DNA from: Prasinococcaceae sp. CCMP 1430
Taxonomy: Eukaryota; Prasinodermophyta; Palmophyllophyceae; Prasinococcales; Prasinococcaceae
Direction of reading: 5' to 3'
NCBI GenBank assembly: GCA_013416795.1
Contig: RQSC01000027.1
Span: forward strand, 790,251-854,250
Length of the DNA: 64,000 bases
The position numbers and the translations under genes were made by a program. Positions 17,901 to 28,785 of this stretch are shown piece after piece. The stretch's first letter is position 1. Each line of letters opens with the position of its first letter. Below the pieces are notes generated by a model, which did not search any database, was not told the DNA's origin, and saw only the letters and a list, made by a program, of their open reading frames with translations.

Positions 17901-20801
17901 GCTGATGAGGCCGAGAAGATGGCAGAGGCCCTAGCGGCCGCTGCCGCGGAGCAGAAGACAAAGCTTGAGGAAGCCGCCCTGGAGAAGAGCGAAGCCCTCG
18001 AAACGGCCCAGGTCGAATTGACGAAGGCACTGGACGACCAGCGCCGCACCATGCAGGCTGAGCAGGCCAAGGCGCTTGCCGACGCAGAGGTGGAAGCTGC
18101 GCGTGAGAAGACCGAGGCGATCGCAGAGCTGAAGCAGCATCTGATGAACGCCAACACCGAGTCGGCAGCAGCTCTGGCGAGCGCCGCCGAGGCCACGCGC
18201 GATGCCGCGCTTCAGGAGCTGCGTGCAACCCTCGAAAACAACCACGCTTCGCAGATGGACACCGCGCTCGCCGAGGCAGCGAGCAAGGCTGCCGAGGAGC
18301 TCGCGGCGGTAAACGAGACTCATGCAGGCGTCGTGTCTGACTTCGAGGCCAAGATCGAGCAGCTCCACACCGAATCCGCGGAGGCGGCCGCCGCTGCCGC
18401 TGAGGTGCGCAAGTCGCTCGAGACCACCGTTGCGGAGCTCGAGGGGCGCGTTGAATCGCTCGGCAAGTCAGGCGACGAGGTGGCCAGCGAGGCCGCAACC
18501 CTTAAGGCCGAGCTTGCTGTCAAGATGGCCGAGCTCGACAGGGAGATCGAGGCGCGTGCCGAAGACAAGGCTGCGGCCGAGAAGGCTGCCGAGGAGGCCG
18601 CTGCGGAAACGGCGTCGCTCGAGGGCAAGGTGGCTGCCCTGAGCAAGGACGGCGCCTCGGCCCAGCAGGCCGCTGAGGCCGAAATCGCCAGCCTCAAGGA
18701 GCAGATCGCGACGAAGACAGAGGAGCTCGCGGCTGAGACGGAGTCGCGCGCTGCCGAGAAGGAGGCTGCCATCAAGGCTGCTGAGGAGGCCTCGGCCGCC
18801 CAGGCTGACCTCGAGGCAAAGGTCGCTGCGCTCAGCGCCGACGGTGAGTCGGCGCAGAAGGCCGCTGAGGAGAAGGTTGCTGCTCTCAACGCGGAGATCG
18901 AGACAGCTCGCGCGGACACTGCTGCCGCGGCGGCGGCGGCGGGCACGGCGGCTGAGGAGGCTGCCGCCGAGCACCAGCGCCTGCAGGACGAGCTCGCGTC
19001 CAGCCGCGACGCGGCGAGCGCACTCAAGGAGGAGCTCGAGGGCAAGGTCTCCAAGCTGGAGGCGCAGCTTTCGGACGAGAGCATCAAGCTCGCCGAGGCC
19101 GAGGCCGCGCGCGAGGCTGCCGTCGAGGAGGCCAGCAAGTCGAATGCCGACCTTATTGAGCGCAACGCCCAGCTGACGGCAAAGGTCGACGAGGCGGAGG
19201 GCCGCGTCGAGGGCATCATTGCTACCCTCAACAGCGAGAAGGACGAGTCGGAGCGCCTGCGCCAGGAGTGCGCTGGCCACCTCGCCACCATCAGGGCAAA
19301 GGAGACTCAGATCGACGAGAAGAAGGCCGAGATGGAGCAGCTGAAGAGCGAGTGCGCCGCCGAGGTTGCCGCGATGAAGGAATCGCTAGGCAAGACGGAC
19401 GAGGAGCGCAACGAGCTGCTGCAGAAGGCCGCGCGCGAGAAGGATGCCCTGCGCAGGGAGATTGCAAGGCTCGAGGTGGTGGTCCAGCGGATCGACGAGG
19501 TCGAAGATCAGCTACTCGAGGCGGAGGCTGAGCGCCGGAAGCTGCATAACGCAATCCAGGAGCTGCGGGGCAACGTGCGCGTGTTCGCCCGTGTACGCCC
19601 GCTAGCCGCGAGCGAGGGCGAGAGCTGCGTGGATCCCTCGCACGATGGGCTTGGGCTGTGCGTGACGGCGCCCAACAAGAAGGGTGGCGACGCGCAGGAT
19701 TACCATTTCTCGTTCGACCGCGTCTTCGGCTTCGAGGCGAAGCAGGAGGACGTGTTCGACGAGGTGTCCGGGCTGGTGCAGAGCGCACTCGACGGGTACA
19801 AGGTGTGCCTGTTTGCATACGGACAGACGGGCTCGGGTAAGACGCACACGATGCTGGGTCAGGCGGGCGAGCTGCGCGGCATCATCCCGCGCACTGTTGA
19901 GAAGGTACTCAACGAGGCCGAGAGGAAGTCGCAGAAGGGCTGGAACTTTGAGATGGAGGCCTCGTACGTCGAAATCTACAACGAGAAGATCCGCGACCTG
20001 CTTGACGCTGGCAGCACGCATTCGGACACGCACACCGTCTCGCACAACCCGGCTGGTGGGTGCCCGGAGGTGACGGGTGTGGTGCGCGAACCCGTGCCGA
20101 CCGCGGACGCCGCCGCCGCCCTGGTGCGCCGCGCAGCCGCCGCGCGCTCGGTGGAGGCCACACGCATGAATGCGACGTCGAGTCGCTCCCACACGCTGTT
20201 CATGCTGTACATTACAGGCGAGCACGAGGCCGCGGGCACACGCCTCGCGGGCTGCCTGGTGCTCGTTGACCTGGCGGGTTCCGAGCGCGTGGCCCGCTCT
20301 GGCGCAGAGGGTGCGCGTCTCAAGGAGGCGTGCGCGATCAACAAGTCGCTCAGTTCGCTGGGCGACGTCTTCACCGCCATCTCCAATGGCCAGAAGCACG
20401 TTCCCTTCCGCAACAGCAAGCTTACCCACCTGCTGCAGCCCTGCCTCAGCGGCGATGGAAAGACGCTTATGTTCGTCAACCTCAACCCCCACACGGCGAG
20501 CGCTGAGGAGACGCTCTGCTCCATGCGATTTGCGAGCCACGTCAACACTGTGGAGCTCGCCAAGAACGGCAGCCGCGCCAAGCGCAACGTGGTCAGCATC
20601 AACAAGGAGGACGACGGTGCTGCGGGTCCGCGGCCCACACCCGGGATCGCGCGCACCGGCTCGCGCCTCAACGCAGCCTCGCGCGGCCGACCCAGCACAG
20701 CGCCCGCGAACGGCGCGCGCAACACCAGCCCGGGCAAGCGGACGCGCACGGGCGGGCTGCCCGCACCCACGCCGCGGGACTCCAAGCGCGGCCGCATGTA
20801 A
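14957..20801 (+). CDS. Kinesin-14 (C-terminal motor) with giant coiled-coil
   Basis: Two exons, 14957-15109 and 15372-20801, with a 262-bp phase-0 intron (donor GTACGC, acceptor GCGCAG); 1,860 residues. An N-terminal basic segment (1-120) leads into about 1,300 residues of Ala/Glu/Lys-rich coiled coil containing internal repeats. The motor lies at the C terminus (about 1446-1782), preceded by the neck ELRGNVRVFARVRPL typical of kinesin-14. It has P-loop GQTGSGKT (about 1534), switch I NATSSRSHT, switch II DLAGSERV and the HVPFRNSKLT block. A short basic tail ends the protein. Kinesin-14s move toward microtubule minus ends and organise spindles or transport cargo. The rod is much longer than in most members (600-1,200 residues total). 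Confidence 0.95.
17454..17633. repeat. Four 45-bp (15-residue) repeats in kinesin rod
   Basis: Four successive 15-residue units of the form ADALAALTEEKDAEK, with substitutions between units. Further divergent repeats of about 64 residues lie at about 18,540-18,910. The period keeps the heptad-like helix in register and suggests recent expansion. Confidence 0.75.
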
Positions 20802-21229
20802 GTGGCTCGCTGGCGCACTCCGCGCGCCGCCTGCCGTGCGTCAGCGATAGCGGCGGCACAGTGCCGCCAGTAACACTGGGTAACATACATACACTTGTAT
20901 GACACAGCATGCGCCCCTTCGAGCTCGCGCAGTCCTGCCTACCCCGCTGGCGAGTCCGCCACCCAATCTTGCGTGTGTACACTCCCACCCAAGCGACCTT
21001 TCACTGCCCTCCGGCGAGCAGAAGCTTGGCCTCGTCCAACAGCTGCTGCAGCGATGCCTCGGCGGCATCGAGCGCGTTGAGCGCATCCTCTGGCTCGGCG
21101 TCGAGTGACGCGCCGGCGCGCGTCGTGGCATCCAGCTCGCGCGTGCGCCTGGAAAATACCAGCGACAGCTCCTGCAGGCGCGCACCCTGAGTGATCGCGA
21201 GCGTACGCGTGGTGTAGGCGGCATCACTG

Positions 21230-22649
21230 TCAGGTACGCGTGTCATGAATAGCCTGTCGCTCCAGGACGCTCACCCACACCTGTAGGAGCGCAGATGCAC
21301 GCCAGGGCCGCACCTTCTCCTCGCCAAACTCCTCGAGCGCCGCCCACGGCAGGTAGAAGGCAGCCTATTTCAGCTCGCGCCGAGTCAGGCGGCGCGGTTA
21401 GTCCTGTCAGCGCTGCGCGTGCATTTCGGTAAGCAAGCGCGATGGCTTCGGGGGGCGGAGAGGACCAAGCGCGCGCGGGCGAAGGCAGCAGATGCAAAAC
21501 ATCGATCTGAAATGTACCGCGATGATTCCGGTTGGCGACGCCTGGGATCACGTACCTGCACGACGTCATCACACGGGGCGATGACGAGCGAGTCAGCGAG
21601 GCGCGCGAGGTCCGAGTAAGGCGCGTCGCCCTCCGCGACGGCGGCCATGCCGTTTCGTAGGATGTTGTCGTACGCAGGCAGCGCGGCCTCGAGGGCGGCC
21701 ACGTAGGCGCGCACCGTCAGGGCTGGCCTCACGGGCGATGCGCGCATGTCACGCGCAAGCACGGCGCGCGCGTCGTCACCCTCGCCGGCGACGGCAGCGT
21801 GGGCGCCCAGCGCACCAGCAAGCGACGCAAGCGGCGCCAATACGGCCGCTCGGCGAGAGTGGCCGCCAGACGTGCGCGCGCGCGCCTGAGCGGGGCGCGG
21901 TTCCGACGCGACGACGACGCACGGCCCCAAGGACACTGCGAGCATCGCCGGACCATCGAGGAGCGCCGCGGCATCGCTGCCTTCGGCGGCGGCGCCCTCG
22001 ACGCGCACGCGCGCCGTCGGTGCGAGGCGCGCGACCCCAGATACGAGCGGCACGAGCAGGTCGTACACGCAAAGGTTGCCTGCGGAGCCGCTGAGCGACG
22101 GAAGCGGCAGCGATAGCGTGCTCGCTGCGGATGCGTCGGGCACGTCATCCGAAGCGGTGCCCTCGCTGGGCAGCAGCACCTCTGGCACGCGCACACTCGG
22201 CCTGGCCTCGCCCTCGAGCGTGAAGACGATGTCATCGTCGCCGTTGCGCGCGAGATCGATGTCGGCGAGCACGGTGTCCGCATGGCCGAACACATCGCGC
22301 CCCGCAGCGACAGCGCCAGCGCTCGTAACGAGCAGCGGCCGAGGCCACGCGCCGAGCGTCAGCGAGCGCGGCGCAAGTGCCAGGCCTGCCATCAGCGCGC
22401 ACTCCTTGTACGGCCCCAGCGGTGAGTCGTCCCATGCCGCCACGAAAATGCCGCCCAGTGTCCAGCCGAAGAGGCTCAGGCGAACGAGCGAGTCGGGCGA
22501 GCGTGCCGCGGCCGCCTCGGCTCGGCAAAGGTGCAGCTGGTACCAGCACCGCGCGCGCAGGTTGTACGGCGCCGGAGGCGGCGCCGGCCGCTCCGCCGCC
22601 GCCGCCGNCCCAAACACACGCCGCCGCCCGCGGGAGCGCCGGCGCGCAT
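21230..22649 (-). CDS. Acetoacetate-decarboxylase-fold protein, NXD1 (NEOXANTHIN-DEFICIENT 1)-like
   Basis: Exon 1, about 22649-21556, then a 191-bp intron (donor GTACGT, acceptor CTGAAATAG) and exon 2 from 21364 to a stop at 21230. The block YQLHL.RAE, then RLSLFGWTLGGIFVAAWDDS, then PYKE, matches my memory of plant NXD1 and acetoacetate-decarboxylase-fold relatives. Plant NXD1 is needed for neoxanthin accumulation; its chemistry is unknown. The annotation is imperfect. An N at 22607 sits where the ATG 22649 frame and the downstream frame differ, so one or more bases are missing there. Past 21230 a coding-like stretch in another frame continues to 21001 (coiled-coil, ending LLLAGGQ), so the real C terminus may be longer. 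It diverges from THOC3 with 166 bp between starts. Confidence 0.6.
21365..21390 (-). repeat. Shared intron 3' end, copy A
   Basis: Read on the minus strand, the end of the NXD1-like intron is GACTCGGCGCGAGCTGAAATAG followed by exon. Almost the same sequence ends the intron of the IQANK1-like gene 3.3 kb away. Confidence 0.7.
22607..22607. other. Ambiguous base (N) at a frame break
   Basis: The N lies in a GCC run. The open frame upstream (ATG 22649) and the frame that encodes the recognisable domain downstream are offset by one base, so the N stands for a wrong number of bases. Confidence 0.8.
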
Positions 22650-22815
22650 CACCCGGTGGGAGGCTTTGCCCTCGCTGCCAGTGGTGCGCCGCGCGCGCGC
22701 CCGCTGGCGCGCGCACCCGTGCGCACTCGGCCGGGCGGGCCGGTGGTTTCGCGGGCAGGCGGGCGGGAGGGCCTGTTGAGGGAATAGGGGGGCGGGGGGG
22801 AGGCCAGCAGCCGCG

Positions 22816-24307
22816 ATGAGCGGTAGTGGCGGGTGGGGTGGCGCCCCATGGGGGGCGCTGTACACCCACGAGCTGGTGGGTCACACCAAGAAGGTGCACG
22901 TCGCCAAGTTCTCTTGCGATGGGCGGCGCATCGCTTCGGGCGGGATGTGCGTAGGCGTGCCGATGGCATACGCGCGGCTGCGCGCCCATGCAGTGGCGCG
23001 TGCGTGTGCATCAGCGCGCTTGCGCCCACGCACGCGCGTGCGTGCTCGTGCGCGTCGCGCGCGCGCGATTGCTGACGGGCGCGGCTGCGGTGTGCCTTAC
23101 ACGCGGCGGCTTCGGCGCGGTCTGCAGGGACGCGAGCGTGCGTGTGTGGGGCGCTCGCCATGGCGCCGAGCGCTCGACGCGGCCCACGCGTGAGACGGTG
23201 CTGTCGGGGCACACGCGCACCGTCGATATGCTCGCGTGGCACCCCACCGACGGATCGGTGCTCGCGAGCACCACCACTGATAAGACGGTGCGAGTATGGG
23301 ACGCCGGCACACGCAAGTGCACCGCCACTATCAAGCTCGAGGGGTGCGCAGGGCCGCTCAACGTTGCGTGGGCGCCAGGGGGCGGGGAGCTATGCGTGGG
23401 CACCATGGCCGATGAACTTATCTTCATCGATGCGCATGAAAAGAAAGTCACGCGCAAGGTCGAATTCGGCGACAAGTATCAGGTCAACGAGTTCACGTGG
23501 TCGCGCGACGGCAAGTTGATGTACCTGACCACCGACGAGGGGGTGGAGGTGCTTCACTACCCCAGCCTTGAGCGCGCGCACACGCTGCGCGGCCACACGG
23601 GCACGTGCTACTGCCTCGCGCTTGATCGTGCGGGTACGCGGCTGGCGGTAGGCAGCGCGGACGCGCTGGTGTCCGTATGGGACCTCGACGAGTATGTGTG
23701 CGTGGCGACATACGCGGGCGCGACATCCCAAGTGCGCAGCGTCAGCTTCAGCGCCGACGGGGCCCACGTAGCGGCGGGGTCGGAGGATCACAGCATCGCC
23801 GTATTCGATGCTGCAACAGGAGAGAGCGCATACGTGCTGGCGACGGGCGCAGGCGTCAATTGCGTGTCGTTCAGCCCCGCGGACAGGCTGATGGCCATCG
23901 CGCTCGAGGCTGAATCTGCGGCTGTGAGGGTGTATGGCCACGCGGAGGCGCAGCCGCCGCCGCCGAAAGCCAGGCAGTCGCAGGCACCGCAGGCTCATGC
24001 ATCGAATGCCCCGCATGCCTCGCACGCCCCGCAGCATGCGCAGCCGCGCGCCCATCAGCACGCGCATGCGCCACAGCACGCGCCGCGCGCGCATGGGCAA
24101 CCGATCCTGGATGCGCGCGCTATGCCCTTCACCCCAAACCCGTCGCTGCCCGCGCCGGGGCACAACATACACATGCCCCCGCAGATGCAACAGGGGCCGC
24201 CTGGGCGGCTGCTCGTCGGCCAAGGCCCCCCGCCCAACATGCCGCCACCGCAGCAGTGGCAGCGCGGCAGGCCGCCCATGCCCGGGGGGATCCCGGGGCG
24301 GTACTGA
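22816..24307 (+). CDS. THOC3: THO complex subunit 3 (THOC3/TEX1), WD40 protein
   Basis: Two exons, 22816-22946 and 23128-24307, with a 181-bp phase-2 intron (donor GTGCGT, acceptor CTGCAG); 436 residues. Seven WD40 repeats are visible, starting ELVGHTKKVH and including SGHTRTVDMLAWHP, TDKTVRVWDAGTRKC, VNEFTWSRDG and GSADALVSVWDLDE; this last block is the family hallmark. THOC3 belongs to the nuclear THO/TREX complex, which couples transcription to mRNA export. After the propeller comes a 110-residue His/Gln/Pro/Ala-rich tail missing from human THOC3 (351 residues). The start at 22816 leaves a short N terminus before the first blade. Confidence 0.92.
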
Positions 24308-24469
24308 GTGCTAGGCGCGCAGGAAGGTACCGAGTCGGGGCGCGCACGGCGCGCACGGCGGGTGGATAACATAACATGCATGAGCGTATCTTGTCGTGTA
24401 CGGGCACCGCTGAGTCGCGCGCAATCGCACGCGCTTCGGTCACGCGTGGGTGAGAGCACCTGCCCACCG

Positions 24470-26458
24470 TCACCCGCTGACGGCCACTCGAACCGGCATC
24501 AACGCCGACATCAGTTTCTTGTTTGGTCTCCTCTGTCGTGTGATGATGATGAGCATGAACTTCTCCACGCGCGCATCGATGAAGTTGATAGCCTTGTACT
24601 CGTCCCCATCTGCAGTTCTCACCAGCGACAGGTACGCCTCCTTCTCGAGCAGGGTTTTGTCGAGCACGCGCCCGAGCAGGCCCGGCTCGACCCTGTCGAA
24701 AGCCGCGTGCATCTCGTCCCACCTATTTCAGCTCGCACCGAGTCGGCAGCACGTCAGCGCCGCGCATGTGCCCGCGCGTCGGCAGGAGATTGGTGGGTAG
24801 GGGAGAGGCTGTTGGCGTTTTGGGGCGGGCGGGGGAGCGGGCAACGAGGCACGCGCTGCGTACATATCCACGTCGAGGGAGTCGAGAACGAAGGGCTTGC
24901 CGTAACGGATGGCGCCCAGAAGGCCGCGACGCAGTTTGTTGGGCTCCAACGCGCTCGGATTGCAAAGCTGAACGAAATTAGAGTCCGCGTATGTAAGGAA
25001 GACGCTGGACTGGCCAGAGGGGTCTACCAACAACGGCCAGCGCCCGCCCGCTGCCTCCTTGAGTCGCCTGGCGCCCTCACCTTCGCGGAAGAGCAGGTCA
25101 TTCAACCCCCCGATGTCACAGCGCAAGCATGAGTCGTCCTCCGCAGCGTCGAGCTCGTCAGCGTGAGCATCGGCCTCGCCACGGTTGCGCGCGCGCTCGG
25201 AAGAGAGCGCCGCGACCGCCTCGCGCGAGGCCTCGGCCGTCTCCGTGGCACGCAGGACGCAGGCCTCCACCCGCGCCTCTGCGTCGTGAATGGCCTGTAG
25301 GGTAAGCTCAATGGTGTCGGCGCGCTTGGTGCCCTCAGTAACCATCAGATCGTGCTCCTCTATGAGGCGCGCGAGCTCCGCGCGCGCTCCTCGGAGCTCG
25401 CGTTGCGATATGTCTGCCGCGCGCTCAGCGCCATCGGCAGCACTTTCAAGGGCCGACTCGGCGGCCTGTGCCTGCTCCGTCCGCAAGGCAGCCGCCTCCT
25501 TGGCCCTCTCCGCCCTCTCAGTAATCAGTCTCTCGGTCTCCTTGGGGTCAAAGTCCGCTAGGGCCGACTTGATTTCGTCTGTGGCTGCCACGCCGATGGG
25601 CAGCTCACCCTCGTCATTTGATAGCTGGGGATCAGCGCCTGCCGACAGCAGCAAGCGCACGCACGCCAACTTGGCCATGAAGCATGCACGCCACAAAGGT
25701 GTTCTGCCATACTGCCCCTTGCGGTTAGGGTCTGCGCCGAGCTCGAGCAACCTCGCAAGAGCGCCCTCGGCGCCGCCTGCTGCTGCCTCGCTTAGCGCCG
25801 TGTTACCGCTGGCGTCCTCGGCCTCCACCTCAACCAGCTTGCGGCCGGTCGCTGCGCATGTGGTCGCCAGCGCCTGCTCAAGCTCGTCGACTTCATCATC
25901 GTAGGCGGCCTCAAGCAGCTGCATTCTCGCGGCTGCCTCGGCCTTGCGACGTGCGCGCTCTTCGGCATCGCGTTTGCGGCGCTTGGCCTCTTGCTTGCGC
26001 TCGTATTCCACCTGCGCGAGCCATGCCTTGTGTCTCAGCTCCTCCATCTCCTCCTCCATCGCGGCCTGCTTGGCGCGCATGCTGCCTAGCATTAATCGCG
26101 CAAGCTTGCCGCGTACCATTGCCTGAATCTGGGTGGCCGCGGCAGCCTCCTTGGCCTCGCGCGCTAGTCGCTCCTTTTTGGCTACAGACGCCTCCTTGAC
26201 GCCCTTATTTTGCGCCCGCGCGCCCGCGGGCCTCTTGGCACCCTTGAGGCCTCCCGCCACAGGCTTCTTCTTTGCGCTTGCGGCTGCACCACCTGCCTTG
26301 GGGGACGTGCCGGTCGCCCCCCCCGTGCCCGGCGCGCCTGGCTTCTTCTTGATGACAGTCGCGCACGCTGGTGGGCCGAGCACTTTCTTCTTCTTCTTTG
26401 GCGCAGCCGGGGCGCCCGGCGCCTTGGCGCCCGTCTTGGCGCCCGGCGCCTTCTTCAT
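24470..26458 (-). CDS. IQ motif and ankyrin-repeat protein, IQANK1-like
   Basis: Two exons, 26458-24864 and 24722-24470, with a 141-bp phase-2 intron (donor GTACGC, acceptor CTGAAATAG); 615 residues. Lys/Ala/Pro-rich N terminus (1-100), an IQ motif with TQIQAMVRGKLARLM near 110, a charged helix, two ankyrin repeats (about 205-290: GNTALSEAAAGG and YGRTPLWRACFMAK), a coiled coil (300-420), and a conserved C-terminal module. The last carries LLVDPSGQSSVFLTYAD and LDSLDVDMWDEM, the latter restored by splicing. This order matches animal IQANK1. The IQ motif predicts calmodulin binding. A ciliary role is possible but is inference. Acceptor and joined frame agree, so the gene model is firm. Confidence 0.85.
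24723..24746 (-). repeat. Shared intron 3' end, copy B
   Basis: On the minus strand this intron ends CGACTCGGTGCGAGCTGAAATAG, differing at few positions from the end of the NXD1-like intron at 21365-21390. Confidence 0.7.
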
Positions 26459-27147
26459 GGCGCACGTCTGGGAGGCGCCGCGCCGCGCCGGCCGGCCTGC
26501 GTGCCGCGCCCCGCCTCGCCGGCTCGCGCCATGGCGCGGCGCGATGTGCCACCCTTTGCCGCGGGCCGCGCGGGGGCAAGACTGGTCATGCCCTCGCCTG
26601 ACGCCCCCTTCCCCCCACTGCCGTGGATTGCAGGATTGGGGTGGGCTGGGGGTAGCGCGCCCGTTGCAGGCGGGGGAACGCGCCGGCAGCCCGTGGAATT
26701 CCGCATGCGTCCGCCTTTTTGACCGGGGTCATATCGTGCTTTACTCGCCAAAGACCGGGTCTGTGCATCGGAACCACAGCGACCAAACCGGTTCGACCGC
26801 GAGGCGGACCAGGGCGGCGGGGCGTGCGCGGCGCGCCCAGCCGCCGGCTCAGCGGCGGCTGGCGGCGCACGCGAACAGCGGCGCGCCGTTGGCACGCGCG
26901 CGCGCCGTGGGCGCGCGGACGCCTGCCGCGCTCTGGGTCCTGCAGGGAGGTCCTGACCTGCCCCCTGGGAGCGAACGAGCGAGCGAGCGAGCGAGCGCGG
27001 GGACGGAGGGTGGAAAGGGGGCGGGCGAGCAGCCGAGGGCAGCCGGCTGCGGCGGAGCCAGGCGCCGGCGCGGGCGCCGGCGCTTGCTCGACGGGGGGGC
27101 TGGGCGCCTTGTCGGCCCGCAGCGGCGCGGCCAGGCGCTGAGCCGGC
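26459..27147. promoter_or_regulatory. Bidirectional promoter of IQANK1-like and NOL10 genes
   Basis: Divergent starts 689 bp apart. The stretch is very GC-rich except for 26715-26800 (GACCGGGGTCATATCGTGC and neighbouring words). A GCGA tetranucleotide run lies at about 26971-26998. No coding region is supported. Confidence 0.4.
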
Positions 27148-28752
27148 ATGGCAACGGCCGTGGAGATCAACGGCGTTAAGGTGTACAACCTTAGTGGCCG
27201 CGGCGGCGGCGCAGCCACTCCTAAATGGACTGAGAACGCCGCAGCTGCGGTCAAGAAGAAGGAAAGCGGCGGCGGTCCTGACGATGACTCGCTGGAGCTC
27301 CTGCAGGGGCTGGAGTTCACGACGGCGTGCACGCGCGTCAAGACCTCGCCGGACGGCGAATTCCTCCTTGCGAGCGGCGTCCATCCGCCTGCCATCAAGG
27401 CCTTTGAGTTCCGCAACCTTTCACAGAAATTTGAGCGGCGCGTTGACGCGGAGATCGTCGACTTCCAGGTGCTCACCGCGGACTATTCCAAACTCGCGCT
27501 GCTGTGCGCCGACCGTGCGGTGCGACTCCACGCGCGCTTCGGCTCTTACCACTCGGTACGCACGCCCCGCCAAGGTCGCACGCTCGCCTACCACGCGCCC
27601 ACCGCAGAGCTGCTCGTGGGGGGGTCCGCAGCCGAAGTGTATCGCATCAATCTCTCACAGGGGCGCCTCATGCCCAGCTTGCCCTGCCGCTCGCCGGCAG
27701 TGAACGTGCTCGGCGTGTCGCCCACCACGAGTCTGCTGGCGGCCGGTGGCGAGGACGGCGCGCTTGAGCTTTTCGATACGCGCGCGCGCGCGGCCGTGGG
27801 GCGCGTGGAGGTTTGTGCGCCGCGCGAGGGTGGGAGCGGCGGGCGTGCGGCTCGGCACGCATTACTGTACGGCGAGGACAAGTCAGGGCAGGTGACCTCG
27901 CTGCGCTTTAGCGAGCGCGACCCGCTGCTGGTGGCTGCCGGCACATCCGAAGGCCTGGTCAAACTCTACGACCTGCGCAGCTCACGCCCGCTGCTCGAGA
28001 AGGACCACCGCAACGGCGAGCCCATCGTGGACATCAAGTTCCACGCCGCTGCGGGCGTGTCTGACGCGGCGGGCGCCGGCGGCGAGGCGGTGCTATCGGC
28101 GGACAAGCACTGCGTGAAGGTGTGGGCAGCCTCGACGGGTGAGCCTCTGGTGAGTATTCAACCGCAGCCCGAGGCGGGCGAGATCAACGACGTGTGCGTC
28201 ATACCTCGCAGCGGGCTCATATTCTGCGCTATGGATGCACCGAGGCTGCTCACCTATTTCGTTCCTGCGCTGGGGCCCGCGCCGCGATGGGGGTCCTTCC
28301 TTGAGAATGTCACGGAGGAGATGGAAGAGCAGACGGCAGACACGGTTTACGTGGACTTCAAGTTCGTAAGCCGCGAGGAGCTGCCGCGGCTTGGCCTGGA
28401 GCACCTGGTCGGCACCAACCTGCTGAGGCCTTACATGCATGGCTTCTTCGTCAACCACCGGCTGTACGAGAAGGCGCGGCGGCTGTCCAAGCCATTCGAG
28501 TATGAGGAGTACCGACTGGAGCGCGTGCGTGACAAGGTGGAGGCCGCGCGCACACAGCGTATCACTGTACGCAAGCGCGTCCCTAAGGTCAACCGCGCAC
28601 TCGCGGAGAAACTACAGGCGGGCGGCGCGGACAAGGGCGGGAAGGGCAAGGGCGGCAAGAAGGGCGTCGACGGCGCGGCAATCCTCGCAGACTCGCGCTT
28701 CGCGGCGCTCTTCAACGATGCGCGTTTCGCCGTGCAGGACAACGAGCGGTAG
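27148..28752 (+). CDS. NOL10: Nucleolar protein 10 / Enp2 family
   Basis: A single exon of 534 residues. The N terminus MATAVEINGVKVYNLSGRGG is close to the family start. WD40-like blades follow (for example DYSKLALLCADRAVRLHARFG and LLAAGGEDGALELFDTR). The distal signature is LGLEHLVGTNLLRPYMHGFF, YEKARRLSKPFEYEEYR and KVNRALAEKL, ending DSRFAALFNDARFAVQ. NOL10/Enp2 joins the small-subunit processome in the nucleolus and works in 18S rRNA maturation at the A0-A2 sites. Human NOL10 has about 690 residues; this protein stops just after the DSRF block, so it lacks the charged C-terminal tail. A Gly/Lys-rich insert precedes the end. It converges on the next gene, leaving only 33 bp. Confidence 0.93.
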   Translation: MATAVEINGVKVYNLSGRGGGAATPKWTENAAAAVKKKESGGGPDDDSLELLQGLEFTTACTRVKTSPDGEFLLASGVHPPAIKAFEFRNLSQKFERRVDAEIVDFQVLTADYSKLALLCADRAVRLHARFGSYHSVRTPRQGRTLAYHAPTAELLVGGSAAEVYRINLSQGRLMPSLPCRSPAVNVLGVSPTTSLLAAGGEDGALELFDTRARAAVGRVEVCAPREGGSGGRAARHALLYGEDKSGQVTSLRFSERDPLLVAAGTSEGLVKLYDLRSSRPLLEKDHRNGEPIVDIKFHAAAGVSDAAGAGGEAVLSADKHCVKVWAASTGEPLVSIQPQPEAGEINDVCVIPRSGLIFCAMDAPRLLTYFVPALGPAPRWGSFLENVTEEMEEQTADTVYVDFKFVSREELPRLGLEHLVGTNLLRPYMHGFFVNHRLYEKARRLSKPFEYEEYRLERVRDKVEAARTQRITVRKRVPKVNRALAEKLQAGGADKGGKGKGGKKGVDGAAILADSRFAALFNDARFAVQDNER

Positions 28753-28785
28753 CACGCGGGGCGGTAATATTGGGTGTAATACATG
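28753..28785. terminator. 33-bp shared 3' spacer of convergent genes
   Basis: The spacer between two convergent stop codons includes GGTAATATTGGGTGTAATACATG. It must serve both 3' ends, or the transcripts overlap. TGTAA is the algal-type polyadenylation word on the plus strand. Confidence 0.45.
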
